DNA from: Ramlibacter sp. WS9
GTDB lineage: Bacteria > Pseudomonadota > Gammaproteobacteria > Burkholderiales > Burkholderiaceae_C
Assembly: GCF_003797765.1 (NCBI RefSeq)
Contig: NZ_RKMB01000001.1
Location: forward strand, 554,942 to 618,941
Direction of reading: 5' to 3'
Length of the DNA stretch: 64,000 nt
Shown here: piece after piece, positions 27,672-36,219 of the stretch
Position numbering within the stretch: the stretch's first letter is position 1
Layout of the letters: each line of letters opens with the position of its first letter
Made by a program: the position numbers and the translations under genes
The notes under the pieces: model-generated
Databases searched by the model: none
The model's input: only the letters and a program-made list of their open reading frames with translations
Told to the model about the DNA's origin: nothing

Positions 27672-28316
27672 CTAAGCAATTGACGCGTGCCGTGCGAGTT
27701 CGCGCGCGTACAGCTTCTTCTCATCCATGATCGCGCGCGCGACCGCCGGCCGCGCGTACATGCGCTTGAGGTAATCGCCTATCGCCGCGTACGGCTTCAG
27801 GTCCACCGGCGCGGCGGAAGACCAGTTCAGGATCGTCACCAGGTAAGCGTCAGCCACGCTGAAGCGGTCCAGCAAATAGTCGCTGGCTTCGAGGCGCTTG
27901 GCGAGCCACGCCAGCCGCGACGGCGCCTTGGCCAGCGCGTACGCGTGCACCGCCTCTGGCAGCTTCCGATCCAGCACCGGAACGTACAGCGCCTTGTGCA
28001 ACTCGGTGCCGATGAAGCAGAGCCACTGTTGGAGTTCCGCCCGCCCACGCGCATCGCGCGGCGCGAGCTGTGCCTGCGGGTAGAGCTCCGCGACGTACTG
28101 CAGGATCGCCGCATTCTCAGTCAGCAGCGCGCCGTCTTCCAGCGCCAACGCGGGCACCAGGCCCAGGTCGTAGACCTCGCGGTAGTCGCGGCCGTCGGCC
28201 AGTACCCGCTTGGTCTTGGGATCGACTTCCACGAATTCGGCGTCGGCGCCGGCTTCATAAAGCGAGATGCGGGTGGCGAGCGAGCACGCCAGGGGCGAGA
28301 AGTAGAGCTTCAGCAT
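27672..28316 (-). CDS. glutathione S-transferase family protein
   Basis: The 214-residue protein has an N-terminal thioredoxin fold (LKLYFSPLACSLATRISLYEAG; Ser/Cys near residue 11 as in beta-class GSTs), the cis-Pro region VPALALEDG and LTENAAILQYVAELYP, then an all-helical C-terminal domain. I take the ATG at 28316; a longer frame from 28370 adds residues outside the fold. It is divergent from a LysR gene 88 bp away. Confidence 0.9.
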   Translation of the reverse strand: MLKLYFSPLACSLATRISLYEAGADAEFVEVDPKTKRVLADGRDYREVYDLGLVPALALEDGALLTENAAILQYVAELYPQAQLAPRDARGRAELQQWLCFIGTELHKALYVPVLDRKLPEAVHAYALAKAPSRLAWLAKRLEASDYLLDRFSVADAYLVTILNWSSAAPVDLKPYAAIGDYLKRMYARPAVARAIMDEKKLYARELARHASIA

Positions 28317-28404
28317 TTTGGGTCTCCAAAGGTGTGTGTGAGCGCTGCGACTTTGACAACTGCCCGGCATTGCGTCCAGCGCAAACTTGGACTAGAGTGA
28401 ATGC

Positions 28405-29358
28405 GTGCCACGCATACAAGCTCCAATCTCGCCGCCACGCCCCCGCCTGGATATCCGCGACTTGCAAGTCGTGCTGGCGGTCGCCGCGGCGCGCAGCACC
28501 TCGCGCGCGGCACCGGTGTTGCATCTGTCGCAATCGGCAGTGAGTCGCGCGTTGATGGCCGCCGAGGACAAGCTCGGTGCGCGCTTGTTCGAGCGGAGTG
28601 TCAGCGGCTTCACGGCCACGCCGGTGGGCGAAAGGCTGATCGCGACCGCCGGCCCCTTCCTCGCCCAGCTCGCGGAACTCGAGAAGGCCGCAATGCGGCC
28701 AGCGCCTGAGCCGGTCAAGGTGCGGCTCGTTTGCGAGTGCTACACCGCCTACCGATGGCTGCCATCGGCGCTGGTGGCGATGCGCAAGAGCCTGCCCGAT
28801 CTCGAGGTGTCGCTCGCCGTTGAACACACCGGCGATCCCGTGGCCGCCTTACTGGCGGGCGAGGTCGACGTGGCGCTCATCACCACAAGCAAGGTGGGCA
28901 AGGGGCTGCGAGAGGCGCGCCTGTTCCACGACGAAATCGTGTTCGTGTTGGCCGACACGCACCCGCTTGCCCGGAAAGCTTCGATCACCCCCGCCGACCT
29001 GGCGGCACAGCCACTGATCTCTTCGACGCACACGCCCCCCGCGGAGCAGCAATGGTTCATCACCCAGTTGTTCCCGCGCAAAGCGCCGCCGCTTCAGATG
29101 CTGCACTTCCCGCTGACGGAGGCCGTCGTGGATGCCGCGCGTGCCGGCATGGGTGTTGCCGCGATGTCGGAATGGATGGCTGAACCCTATCTTGAGGCGC
29201 GAGGCCTCGTCTTGCGCAGGCTAAGCACTGGCCCGCTGCTGCGGCCGTGGCGCATCGCGTGGCGGCCGGAAGCGGGGGAATCGGCGCAGCGCCTGGCCGG
29301 CGCGCTCACCTCGCTGGCGCCGCGCAGCGTGGGCGAACGCCAGGTGTTCAAGGCATGA
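28405..29358 (+). CDS. LysR-family transcriptional regulator
   Basis: The 317-residue protein has the LysR DNA-binding domain after a short N-terminal extension (LDIRDLQVVLAVAAARSTSRAAPVLHLSQSAVSRAL) and an effector domain to the end. It starts with GTG at 28405. It is divergent from the GST gene and convergent with the nitroreductase gene, so the GST gene is its likeliest target. Confidence 0.88.
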   Translation: MPRIQAPISPPRPRLDIRDLQVVLAVAAARSTSRAAPVLHLSQSAVSRALMAAEDKLGARLFERSVSGFTATPVGERLIATAGPFLAQLAELEKAAMRPAPEPVKVRLVCECYTAYRWLPSALVAMRKSLPDLEVSLAVEHTGDPVAALLAGEVDVALITTSKVGKGLREARLFHDEIVFVLADTHPLARKASITPADLAAQPLISSTHTPPAEQQWFITQLFPRKAPPLQMLHFPLTEAVVDAARAGMGVAAMSEWMAEPYLEARGLVLRRLSTGPLLRPWRIAWRPEAGESAQRLAGALTSLAPRSVGERQVFKA

Positions 29359-29374
29359 GGAGCCCCTCAGTGCT

Positions 29375-30052
29375 CTAACCGCCGAACCCGACGAACACAG
29401 TCGCTTCTGCAACGCTCTTGCGTTCGGAAACCACCGCATTGGCGGGAAAGGTCTCGTCAGGCCATCCGAGTGCGATGCTCTTCATGATGACCTGGTCATC
29501 AGCGATGCCGGCGTGTTCGCGCACCACGGGGGACTGCATGATGCCCTGGCTGTTGATCACACAGCCCAGGCCTCGCGACCAGGCCGCGTTGACGAGCGCC
29601 GTGCTCACCGCGCCGCAGTCGAAAGGCGTGTCGTCGCTGCCATCGAGTCCACGGTCGTAGGTGATGATGATGCAGACGGGCGCATCGAACTGGCGGAAGC
29701 CGCGCATGACCCAATCCTGGCGCATCGCCTGGTCGTCCCGCGCGATGCCCATCGCCGCGAACAGTTGTTTGGCGACACCGATCTGCCGTTCGCGATGTTG
29801 GCTCGCGAAGGGCTGGCCGGTGCGGAATTCGCGTGACTGAGGCACTCCGGCAGCCATTCGCTCCGTGTTGCCCTTGCGAATGCGTGCTAGCGGCTCGCCC
29901 GTGACGATGTAGAAGTTCCAAGGCTGTGTGTTCATGGACGACGGCGCCCGCATGGCGAGCCCGATGATTTCCTCGATCAGCACGCGCGGAACCGGATCCG
30001 GCTTGTAGCCGCGAATGCTGCGGCGGCCGAGGATGACGTCGTCGAACTTCAT
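29375..30052 (-). CDS. nitroreductase family FMN protein
   Basis: The 225-residue protein carries the FMN-binding start RRSIRGYKPDPVP, MRAPSSMNTQPWNFYIV and the C-terminal region IALGWPDETFPANAV typical of nitroreductases. These flavoproteins reduce nitroaromatics, quinones or related compounds using NAD(P)H. The ATG at 30052 is chosen because the fold begins there; the upstream frame to 30145 lacks family similarity. Confidence 0.9.
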   Translation of the reverse strand: MKFDDVILGRRSIRGYKPDPVPRVLIEEIIGLAMRAPSSMNTQPWNFYIVTGEPLARIRKGNTERMAAGVPQSREFRTGQPFASQHRERQIGVAKQLFAAMGIARDDQAMRQDWVMRGFRQFDAPVCIIITYDRGLDGSDDTPFDCGAVSTALVNAAWSRGLGCVINSQGIMQSPVVREHAGIADDQVIMKSIALGWPDETFPANAVVSERKSVAEATVFVGFGG

Positions 30053-30171
30053 GTCGTTTTCCTGGTGACTGTTGTACGGATCAGGATCATAGGCACCGGT
30101 CCACGGCGTTGCTGTCACGTGCGCGCTGCAGCCGGTTGCGTGCATCTGAACGCGCAGGCAGAATTTAAAGG

Positions 30172-30552
30172 ATGCTCAAGGCCTCGATCCGCTGGTTCTA
30201 CTTCGCCCTGGCGATTGCGTCTTTGCTGCTTGGCATCGTCGGTGCCTTCCTGCCCATCCTCCCGACGGTCCCGTTCATTTTGCTCGCCGCGTGGGCGGCG
30301 GCACGCAGCTCACCACGGCTGGCGGCGTGGCTGGAAAGCCATGCCACGTACGGCCCCCACATCCGCGACTGGCGGGTAGGGGGCATCGTGAAGCGCAAGG
30401 CGAAATGGGCCGCAACCATAGCGATGGCTGCCAGTGCGGTGATCATCCTGGTCTTGGCCATCAAGCCATGGGCACAGGTTATGTCCATTGGAACCATGGT
30501 CATCGTCGGCGCGTGGCTGTGGCGCCGGCCGGAAGGGTCACCAGGCTCATAG
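30172..30552 (+). CDS. YbaN/DUF454 family membrane protein
   Basis: The 126-residue protein has two hydrophobic segments at the N-terminus (FALAIASLLLGIVGAFLP) and two at the C-terminus separated by the conserved cytoplasmic HATYGPHIRDWRVGGIV-KRKAKW section of the YbaN (DUF454) family. Function of the family is unknown. It is divergent from the nitroreductase gene. The following 30553-30700 shows no gene. Confidence 0.85.
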   Translation: MLKASIRWFYFALAIASLLLGIVGAFLPILPTVPFILLAAWAAARSSPRLAAWLESHATYGPHIRDWRVGGIVKRKAKWAATIAMAASAVIILVLAIKPWAQVMSIGTMVIVGAWLWRRPEGSPGS

Positions 30553-30700
30553 GCTTCACCGCCCGGCCAGCAGACGACGGGCAACGGCGACGCAAGCAGG
30601 TTGCCCATAGCAACAATCACAACAATCGCCGCGCTTTTGGCGTTGCCTGGCGCAGTGACGCGGATGACACTTGCCTCTAGTCAATCACCAGAGGATCCAC

Positions 30701-31564
30701 GTGACGAATGCGAATTTCAACCTTGGCCGCTACCTGTTCGACGGCAAAGTCGTTATCGGACGGCCGGATAGCGCCTCCATCGACATCGTCAGCGAAAGCG
30801 ACGATCTTCCGCGCGTTCTCGCCTCGCCGGAATCCAGCAGCCAAACAATCCGGCGGATCCCGGCCGGCAGTGCCAGGATGCTGCCGCCGCTGGATCCGCG
30901 CGCCCGCGTTTTCGCCATCGCCATCAACTACCACGCCCACGGCGCCGAAGCCAAGGCGCTACCGCCCTCGCGGCCCCTCATGTTCTACAAAGCGCCTTCG
31001 AACTTTGTGGGCCATGGCGAGACCCTCAACCCGAACAAGCAGCTCACCGCCAAGTTCGACTACGAGGGCGAGATTGCCGTGGTCATCGGCCGCACCTGCA
31101 AGAACGCGACGCTGGAAAACGCCCTGAGCTTCGTGGCCGGTGTCTGCGCCCTGGACGATGGCAGTGCGCGTGACCTCAGCAAAGTGGCACTCGGAAATCC
31201 CGATACCGCGACGGTCTTGTGGCCCGACTGGACCGCCAACAAGGGCCTCGATGGCGGCTCGGCGCTGGGCCCCACCATCACTTGCGGACCGGACATCCTT
31301 ACGGCGCTGCGCGAGCGCAGCCTGACGATCACCACGCGGCTCAACGGTGAGCAGGTGCAGAGCGAGAGCATGAAAGAGATGATCTTTTCGACCGAGCAGA
31401 TCATTGCCACGCTGTCTTCTTACATGGTGCTGCTGCCCGGCGATGTCATCGCCACGGGCACGCCAGCGGGCGTGGGCGTCGCCCGCAACCGTTTCCTTGG
31501 CACCGGTGACCAGTTGGAGATCGAGGTCAGCGGTCTTGACGCGCTGCGCGTCAAAGTGGGCTGA
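30701..31564 (+). CDS. fumarylacetoacetate hydrolase-family protein
   Basis: The 287-residue protein has the FAH core (VFAIAINYHAHGAE, FYKAPSNFVGHGE, FDYEGEIAVVIG, GDVIATGTPAGVG). I choose the GTG at 30701, which follows AGAGGATCC, rather than the TTG at 30671. It lies 66 bp upstream of the Rieske oxygenase gene and probably processes a ring-cleavage product made by the same pathway. Confidence 0.88.
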   Translation: MTNANFNLGRYLFDGKVVIGRPDSASIDIVSESDDLPRVLASPESSSQTIRRIPAGSARMLPPLDPRARVFAIAINYHAHGAEAKALPPSRPLMFYKAPSNFVGHGETLNPNKQLTAKFDYEGEIAVVIGRTCKNATLENALSFVAGVCALDDGSARDLSKVALGNPDTATVLWPDWTANKGLDGGSALGPTITCGPDILTALRERSLTITTRLNGEQVQSESMKEMIFSTEQIIATLSSYMVLLPGDVIATGTPAGVGVARNRFLGTGDQLEIEVSGLDALRVKVG

Positions 31565-31630
31565 GACATCCACTGAAGCAAAAAGCCATGCCCTGCAGCG
31601 GCACAACATCACAACGACACGAGTACCACC

Positions 31631-32866
31631 ATGACAAACGCACTATCGAATCGCCCGGACCAGGATGGCGGCCAGACGCTATCCAAGGAACAAGATCGCT
31701 ACCAGCAATTGACCGCCCGAATGGCTCAACTGGCCCAGACTTCGGCCGGCACGCCCATGGGCCAGCTGCTGCGCAAGTTCTGGCATCCCATCGCTCTTTC
31801 CAAGAGCGTTGCCCCCGGGCAGGCGCGAGAAGTCCGCCTGCTGGGCGAGGACCTGGCGCTTTACCGCGGCGAAAGCGGTAGCGCCCACCTGCTGGCCAAT
31901 CGCTGCGCTCACCGGCTGACCAAGCTGCATACCGGCTGGGTCCAGGGGGACCAGCTGCGATGCATGTACCACGGCTGGAAGTACGATGCCCGTGGCCAGT
32001 GCGTCGAGCGGCCCGCCGAACGGCCCGGAAGCCACGGCAGCATCCGCGTGACGGCCTATTCCGTCCACGAGTATTGCGGCCTCATCTTTGCTTACCTGGG
32101 AGAGGGCGAGCCGCCGGTGTTCGACCTGCCGCGCAAGCCCCGGTTTGAGCAGGCAGGTGTCATGCTGTTCCCGCGTACGGAAACCTGGCCTTGCAACTGG
32201 CTGCAACACGCGGAAAATTCACTGGATGCGGTGCACGTGAGCTTTGCCCATCAGATGGGCAAGGTCGGGGTCTTCGGCGATGCCATCACCAGCGATATCC
32301 CGACGTTGAAATACGAAGAAACTTCCGCCGGCATTCAGCAGACCGCCGTGCGTGTTTCCAACGGCAAGTCCCAGGTCCGTGTCAGCGATTGGACCTTCCC
32401 CTACGGCAACCACGTTGCCATGCCGGCGGTCTACGAAGGCGGGCCCTGGATGGAAAGCGCGAACTGGATGGTGCCCATCGATGACACGCACACACTGCGC
32501 GTCTCTCTGCGCGCAGCGCCGTCGACCAATCCCGAGGCCGATACCAAGCTCCAGGACTACTTCGATGGCTGTGAGGACTACTGCGCCACGGACCACCATG
32601 ACGAGCTGTTCGCCGGAATCTATCCGGACGATCCGCTGGTGCGCCTGACCAGTGCCCAGGACTACGTGGCCCTCATCGGCCAGGGCGCGATCGCCGACCG
32701 CGTGCACGAGCGGCTTGGCACCTCCGACCAGGGCATCGCGATGCTGCGCCGGATCATCGCGCGCGAGCTGGAGGCCATCCGCACAGGCGCGCCGACCAAG
32801 GAATGGTCCCGCATCGCCCAGCCGTCCACGCTCATTCAGCACACCGCGGAAAAAGTGACTGGCTGA
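31631..32866 (+). CDS. Rieske non-heme iron oxygenase alpha subunit
   Basis: The 411-residue protein has the Rieske [2Fe-2S] motif (Cys92 and His94 in CAHRL; Cys111 and His114 in CMYHGW) and the mononuclear iron site HAENSLDAVHVSFAH with His202 and His207. The length and motif fit the VanA/phthalate-4,5-dioxygenase group of aromatic O-demethylases and hydroxylases. Electrons could come from the VanB-like reductase at 40383-41351. A terminator hairpin follows at once. Confidence 0.9.
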   Translation: MTNALSNRPDQDGGQTLSKEQDRYQQLTARMAQLAQTSAGTPMGQLLRKFWHPIALSKSVAPGQAREVRLLGEDLALYRGESGSAHLLANRCAHRLTKLHTGWVQGDQLRCMYHGWKYDARGQCVERPAERPGSHGSIRVTAYSVHEYCGLIFAYLGEGEPPVFDLPRKPRFEQAGVMLFPRTETWPCNWLQHAENSLDAVHVSFAHQMGKVGVFGDAITSDIPTLKYEETSAGIQQTAVRVSNGKSQVRVSDWTFPYGNHVAMPAVYEGGPWMESANWMVPIDDTHTLRVSLRAAPSTNPEADTKLQDYFDGCEDYCATDHHDELFAGIYPDDPLVRLTSAQDYVALIGQGAIADRVHERLGTSDQGIAMLRRIIARELEAIRTGAPTKEWSRIAQPSTLIQHTAEKVTG

Positions 32867-32870
32867 GGAA

Positions 32871-32901
32871 GCGGGCCTGCCCGCAGCACGGGCAGGCCCG
32901 C
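32871..32901. terminator. strong hairpin after the Rieske oxygenase
   Basis: GCGGGCCTGCCCG-CAGCA-CGGGCAGGCCCGC is a perfect 13-bp stem beginning 4 bp after the stop. A T7 run lies about 35 bp further on. It may serve both this operon and the convergent P450 cluster. The remaining 32902-33107 has no gene. Confidence 0.75.
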
Positions 32902-33107
32902 TTGTCGAGCTGCGCCGTGCGCGCAATCACATGCAAGTTTTTTTAAGGAACGCCAGCGCCCTGGACGAGTTGAAAGTCAAGGCGACGCTGGCTTTCGCAT
33001 TTGCGATGCGAGATCGCAAAGCCGACCTCGCCGCGCAGCACCGCATCGGTTGAAGCAGCGCTGCGCTTGCCCGGTGTGACACCAGGCAGGCCGTGCAGAT
33101 TCCGAAA

Positions 33108-34331
33108 TCAGGCCAAGGACTTGATAGCTGCCTTCAAGCCCATTTCAGCGATCGGTCGCAGTACGGCCAGCGTCGGGGCCGCATTCTCGGCAAGAAGCTT
33201 CTTGATGGCGACGTGATCGCTTGGACTGTTGATGGATTCGCCATAAACCAGTTTGCCGCTTCGCCAGCCAAGCACGCTGAAAGAGTTCGATTCAACGGAA
33301 CCCGTCGGCAACCATTCCTCCACACGGTCGACGCGGCCGGCCATCTGAAGCCGAACGCCGGCTTGCAGGGTCCAGAACCATGGAACATCTGGCAAGGGAA
33401 CCGTAGTGCCCGCAATCGTTGCTGCGACTCTCCGCGCATGGTCGGCAGCATTGCCGATGGATTCCAGCCTCGTGGCACCCCCTTCATCATCCATGAAGCG
33501 CGCGCAATCCCCGATCGCGAAGATGTCCGGATCCTTGGTGCGCAAGGTGCTGTCCACGACGATTCCGTTGTCGAAATCCAGGCCGAAATCCCTCACCCAT
33601 CCGCCATTCGCAACAGCGCCAATACCCATCACCACCAGGTCCGCGTCGACGTACGCCCCATCCGACAGGTTGACCCGCGAAACCCGGCCTGATTGGCCGA
33701 CGATTTCCTGAACAGAAGCGTTGAAACGGAACTCGGTGCCGGCATCTTCGTGCCGGGCGCGCATGTAAGCCGACGTGAACTCGCTGGCGGTTCGGGGCAT
33801 CGGGCGTCCCGCGGTCTCCACGACCGTCACGGGAATGCCGCGTTTTGCCACGGATGACGCGATTTCCAGCCCGATGAAACCTGCACCGATGATGCCCACA
33901 CTGGTGGCGCTGGCCAGATCGTCCCGCAGCGCGCTGGCCTGCTCTAGCGTATGCAGGTGATGCATGCCGCCCAATGAGGCACCTGAGAGCTGGAGTTTTC
34001 GCGGGCTGGACCCAAGAGCCAGCACAAGCGCCGAATACTCGAGGCTTCCGTTGCTGGTCTCCACGACCTTTCGGTCCCTGTCGATGCCGGACACCTCGCA
34101 GCCAAGCATCAGCTCGATGTTGGCGTCCACGAACGCGTCATGGCCACGTAGCGCAAGCTCGGTCGGACCGCCCGCCCCGTTGATCCACGATTTGGACATG
34201 GGGGGACGCTCGTAGGGAACAAAGCCACTCTTGTCCAGCACAGTGACGGGCCCCGAGTAACCGCGCTCGCGCAGGGCGAAGGCAACGTCGACGCCGCCAT
34301 GCCCACCGCCGACGATAAGGACGCCGCTCAT
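33108..34331 (-). CDS. FAD-dependent ferredoxin/rubredoxin reductase
   Basis: The 407-residue protein has the FAD motif VLIVGGGHGGVDVAFALRERG, the second NAD(P) motif VGIIGAGFIGLEIASSVAKRG and DIFAIGDCARF near the C-terminus. It matches the putidaredoxin-reductase type that reduces [2Fe-2S] ferredoxins for P450s. It overlaps the ferredoxin gene by 4 bp (ATGA) and is part of the P450 operon. Confidence 0.9.
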   Translation of the reverse strand: MSGVLIVGGGHGGVDVAFALRERGYSGPVTVLDKSGFVPYERPPMSKSWINGAGGPTELALRGHDAFVDANIELMLGCEVSGIDRDRKVVETSNGSLEYSALVLALGSSPRKLQLSGASLGGMHHLHTLEQASALRDDLASATSVGIIGAGFIGLEIASSVAKRGIPVTVVETAGRPMPRTASEFTSAYMRARHEDAGTEFRFNASVQEIVGQSGRVSRVNLSDGAYVDADLVVMGIGAVANGGWVRDFGLDFDNGIVVDSTLRTKDPDIFAIGDCARFMDDEGGATRLESIGNAADHARRVAATIAGTTVPLPDVPWFWTLQAGVRLQMAGRVDRVEEWLPTGSVESNSFSVLGWRSGKLVYGESINSPSDHVAIKKLLAENAAPTLAVLRPIAEMGLKAAIKSLA

Positions 34332-34651
34332 CGCTGAAACTTGGGAAGATGGATGACCATGTTCTCATGCTCCGGCTTGACGATGATCGCGCACGACAGC
34401 CGGCTGTTGGGCAGCCGATCGGATGCCGTGGCTTCGAGCATTTCGTCTTCGTCGACAGAAATCTCCGGCAGGGTGTGGAGAAAATCTTCGGCAACGTAAA
34501 TATGGCATGTCGCGCACATCTGCTGGCCGCCGCATTCGGCATAGATGCCCGAGACGCCGTTGAGCTGCGCGGACTTCATCAGGCTGGTGCCGACCGTGCA
34601 ATCGATGGTTTTCGACTTGCCGCTGGCATCTATGAAAAGGACGTTAGGCAT
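34328..34651 (-). CDS. [2Fe-2S] adrenodoxin-type ferredoxin
   Basis: The 107-residue protein has the adrenodoxin/putidaredoxin Cys spacing: CGGQQMCATC plus a preceding Cys in YAEC and a late Cys in LSCAIIV. It should shuttle electrons from the overlapping FAD reductase to the P450. It is one of two different ferredoxins in this operon. Confidence 0.92.
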   Translation of the reverse strand: MPNVLFIDASGKSKTIDCTVGTSLMKSAQLNGVSGIYAECGGQQMCATCHIYVAEDFLHTLPEISVDEDEMLEATASDRLPNSRLSCAIIVKPEHENMVIHLPKFQR

Positions 34652-34689
34652 AGCATTTCACTTCCATCAAAGTCAATTTACTCGGCAAT

Positions 34690-34914
34690 TTACTTAGCGC
34701 TTTCGCGCGGCACCAGCTTCAGCGCGAGCTTGGGGCAGCGCCGAACGGCCATCCGGACACGCTCGAGCACTTCCGGTGTTTCGGGCTGAGCGACGATCCT
34801 CACCACGTCATCGTCTTCAGAGGGCTGAAAGATCGATTTCTCCATGCGCTGGCACACCCCATACCCGTCGCAGATCTCGGGGTCGACGCTCACGGTCCAT
34901 TTTTGCTCGGTCAT
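34690..34914 (-). CDS. [3Fe-4S]-type P450-associated ferredoxin
   Basis: The 74-residue acidic protein has the pattern of actinobacterial-style P450 ferredoxins: CDGYGVC (Tyr in place of the second cluster Cys) and a C-terminal RRCPKLAL. That spacing predicts a [3Fe-4S] cluster. It lies 19 bp downstream of the P450 stop, closer than the [2Fe-2S] ferredoxin, and may be the direct or alternative electron donor. Confidence 0.88.
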   Translation of the reverse strand: MTEQKWTVSVDPEICDGYGVCQRMEKSIFQPSEDDDVVRIVAQPETPEVLERVRMAVRRCPKLALKLVPRESAK

Positions 34915-34933
34915 ATTTGTCTCCTGATCGGAT

Positions 34934-36175
34934 TCAGCGCGAAAGACGCACCTTCATCTGCTTGAAGCCATTCGATTGCAGCGACCGTTCGCGAATGGGG
35001 TCGGCAATGACCTCCGCATTGGGAAAGCGGGCAAACAGTTCCTGGAACAACACCCAGATTTCGCGGCGTGCAATATGCGCACCCATGCAAAAGTGGGGGC
35101 CCCCTGCACCGAAGCTCTGGTGCTGATTGATCTCTCGCGTGATGTCGAACTTGAACGGATCCGTGAAGAGGCGCGGGTCACGGTTGGCCGCGACAAACCA
35201 CATACTGATCTTCTGCCCCTTCTTCATCTGGGTGCCTTTGAAGTCGATGTCCCGGGTCAGCACGCGACCCTGATGCTTGAGCGGAGTCGCCCAGCGAATG
35301 ACTTCTTCCGCCATCGTCCGCTCCAGTGCCACAGGATCGCTCTGGAACAGACGGCGCTGGTCCGGGAACTGCGAGAACGCCAGCATCCCGTGCGAAAGCG
35401 CTGAACGCGTTGTGCCACTGCCGGCAGAGATCATCAGACCGAAATATCCGCCCAACTCTTCCTTGCCGATCGGTTCACCGTCGACCTGAACCTGAGCCAG
35501 CTCTGAAATCAGATCTTCCTTGGGGTCGAGCAAACGCTTTGCCGCGAGATTGACGCCGTACTCGCGAAGTTCATTGACGGCTTGCTGCGGGAGCTCAGGT
35601 TTTCCGACGTATTCAGGCTCATGCTCGGATCGGCCGATCGTCGACAACTTGAGCAGATGCGACCGGTCTGCGGGGTCGACACCGACCAGGTCGCAGATGA
35701 TCTCGAAAGGAAGGACCGCTGCCAGATCGTCGACAAAATCGATCTCCTGTCCTTCGGACAGTTGAGATACCAGCCGGCGAGCGTGTTCTCGCACGGAGCC
35801 CTCCATGCTGCCCACCTGGCGCGGGGTGAACGCCTTGCTCACGCGCTTGCGGTTGACCGTATGGTTGGGCGGATCGAGTTCGATCAGCGCGCCCGTGCCG
35901 GGCCGGACCTTGGTGCCGGCATCGTGGTACACACGCACACCATATTTGCTGCTGAACGCCTCCCAGTCCCTGTCGACTTCGGCGATGTCTTCATGGTCGA
36001 GGAGCGCCCAAAAACCCTTGCCGGCCTCAGGATGCTCATGCCACGAAATCGGCCGCTTCTCGCGCAACAGCGCGAGTGCGCCATGGAAGTCGTCTCTCAG
36101 CCAGAAGTCGGGATCCCCGAGATTGATTTCGTCGAGGCCCAAAGTCGTTTCTGATCCGGAAGCTTGCGATAGCAT
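34934..36175 (-). CDS. cytochrome P450
   Basis: The 413-residue protein has the I-helix motif AGSGTT (about 251-256), the K-helix ExxR (EVIR, about 291-294) and the heme loop FGAGGPHFCMGAHIA with the axial Cys near 363. The I-helix acid is replaced by Ser, as in some bacterial P450s. It is soluble and bacterial in size. With reductase and two ferredoxins directly downstream, it forms a self-contained monooxygenase system. Substrate is unknown; adjacent ALDH and SDR genes suggest an alcohol/aldehyde oxidation chain. Confidence 0.93.
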   Translation of the reverse strand: MLSQASGSETTLGLDEINLGDPDFWLRDDFHGALALLREKRPISWHEHPEAGKGFWALLDHEDIAEVDRDWEAFSSKYGVRVYHDAGTKVRPGTGALIELDPPNHTVNRKRVSKAFTPRQVGSMEGSVREHARRLVSQLSEGQEIDFVDDLAAVLPFEIICDLVGVDPADRSHLLKLSTIGRSEHEPEYVGKPELPQQAVNELREYGVNLAAKRLLDPKEDLISELAQVQVDGEPIGKEELGGYFGLMISAGSGTTRSALSHGMLAFSQFPDQRRLFQSDPVALERTMAEEVIRWATPLKHQGRVLTRDIDFKGTQMKKGQKISMWFVAANRDPRLFTDPFKFDITREINQHQSFGAGGPHFCMGAHIARREIWVLFQELFARFPNAEVIADPIRERSLQSNGFKQMKVRLSR

Positions 36176-36219
36176 TTTCTATTCCTTTGTTGACACCGTC
36201 GGTTGTTGCGCACTTGCGC

